Positions 5,536-5,562 of a stretch of DNA of 5,562 bases are shown in pieces (position 1 is the stretch's first letter; every line of letters begins with the position of its first letter). The notes beneath the pieces were generated by a model. That model was given only the letters and a program-made list of their open reading frames with translations. It did not search any database and was not told the DNA's origin. Origin of the DNA: Actinomycetota bacterium (lineage in GTDB: Bacteria; Actinomycetota; Thermoleophilia; Solirubrobacterales; Solirubrobacteraceae). A program made the translations under genes and the position numbers. The stretch spans positions 1 to 5,562 of the forward strand of contig VAXS01000042.1 in NCBI GenBank assembly GCA_005883255.1, written 5' to 3'.

Positions 5536-5562
5536 GTGTCGGAGGAGAACGTCGCGCTCGTG
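5536..5562 (+). CDS. Start of a divergent gene, possibly SnoaL/NTF2-like (3'-partial)
   Basis: GTG at 5536 opens a frame reading (M)SEENVALV to the window edge, nine codons. Actinobacterial SnoaL/NTF2-fold proteins very often begin MSEENVELVRR or similar, which is the only basis for the family suggestion. These are small cone-shaped proteins of mixed function. The gene is divergent from the zinc operon, with 88 bp between start codons, so the Zur-like box could in principle affect both. Too little is visible for a firm call. Confidence 0.45.

Overview
The window is very GC-rich. Nearly every third codon position is G or C, genes overlap by a few bases, and GTG starts are common, all of which points to a high-GC Actinomycetota chromosome. 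The SnoaL-like 'MSEENV' start at the right edge and the style of the M23-like and PepSY proteins suggest the Thermoleophilia/Solirubrobacterales. That placement is an inference from protein style, not a database match.

Layout from left to right. At 1-312 (+) is the C-terminal ATPase end of a sensor histidine kinase, cut by the window edge. It converges on a small secreted PepSY-domain protein (309-809, -), and the two stop codons share the bases CTAG. Next, on the minus strand, is a damaged M23/LytM-like gene (about 899-1621). It has an apparent frameshift near 1450-1475 and has lost its C-terminal metal-ligand segment. The rest of the minus strand is a metal-uptake operon, transcribed from about 5450 leftwards: a permease fused in frame to a lipoprotein-type zinc-binding protein (3696-5447), the ATPase (2929-3717), a second permease (2078-2932) and a Fur/Zur-family regulator (1611-2081). 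Successive genes overlap by 22 (or 4), 4 and 4 bp, and the M23-like gene overlaps the regulator by 11 bp. At the far right a divergent gene begins (5536 onward, +), probably a SnoaL/NTF2-like protein.

Working together, the operon encodes a complete high-affinity Zn(II) importer of the ZnuABC type, with two different permease subunits, plus the repressor that would shut it off when zinc is sufficient. A Fur/Zur-box-like imperfect palindrome (5472-5486) with an extra half-site (to 5492) lies 25-45 bp upstream of the first start codon, where a bound repressor would block the promoter. The histidine kinase and PepSY pair is probably a separate envelope-stress unit. The PepSY promoter carries three 10-11 bp-spaced direct repeats of the kind bound by OmpR-type response regulators.

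The most unusual item is the permease-binding-protein fusion. The lipoprotein signal sequence of the binding protein sits inside the polypeptide as an extra membrane segment, with no plausible separate start for the second half. No RNA genes, insertion sequences or CRISPR arrays are visible, and there is no non-coding stretch over 300 bases.
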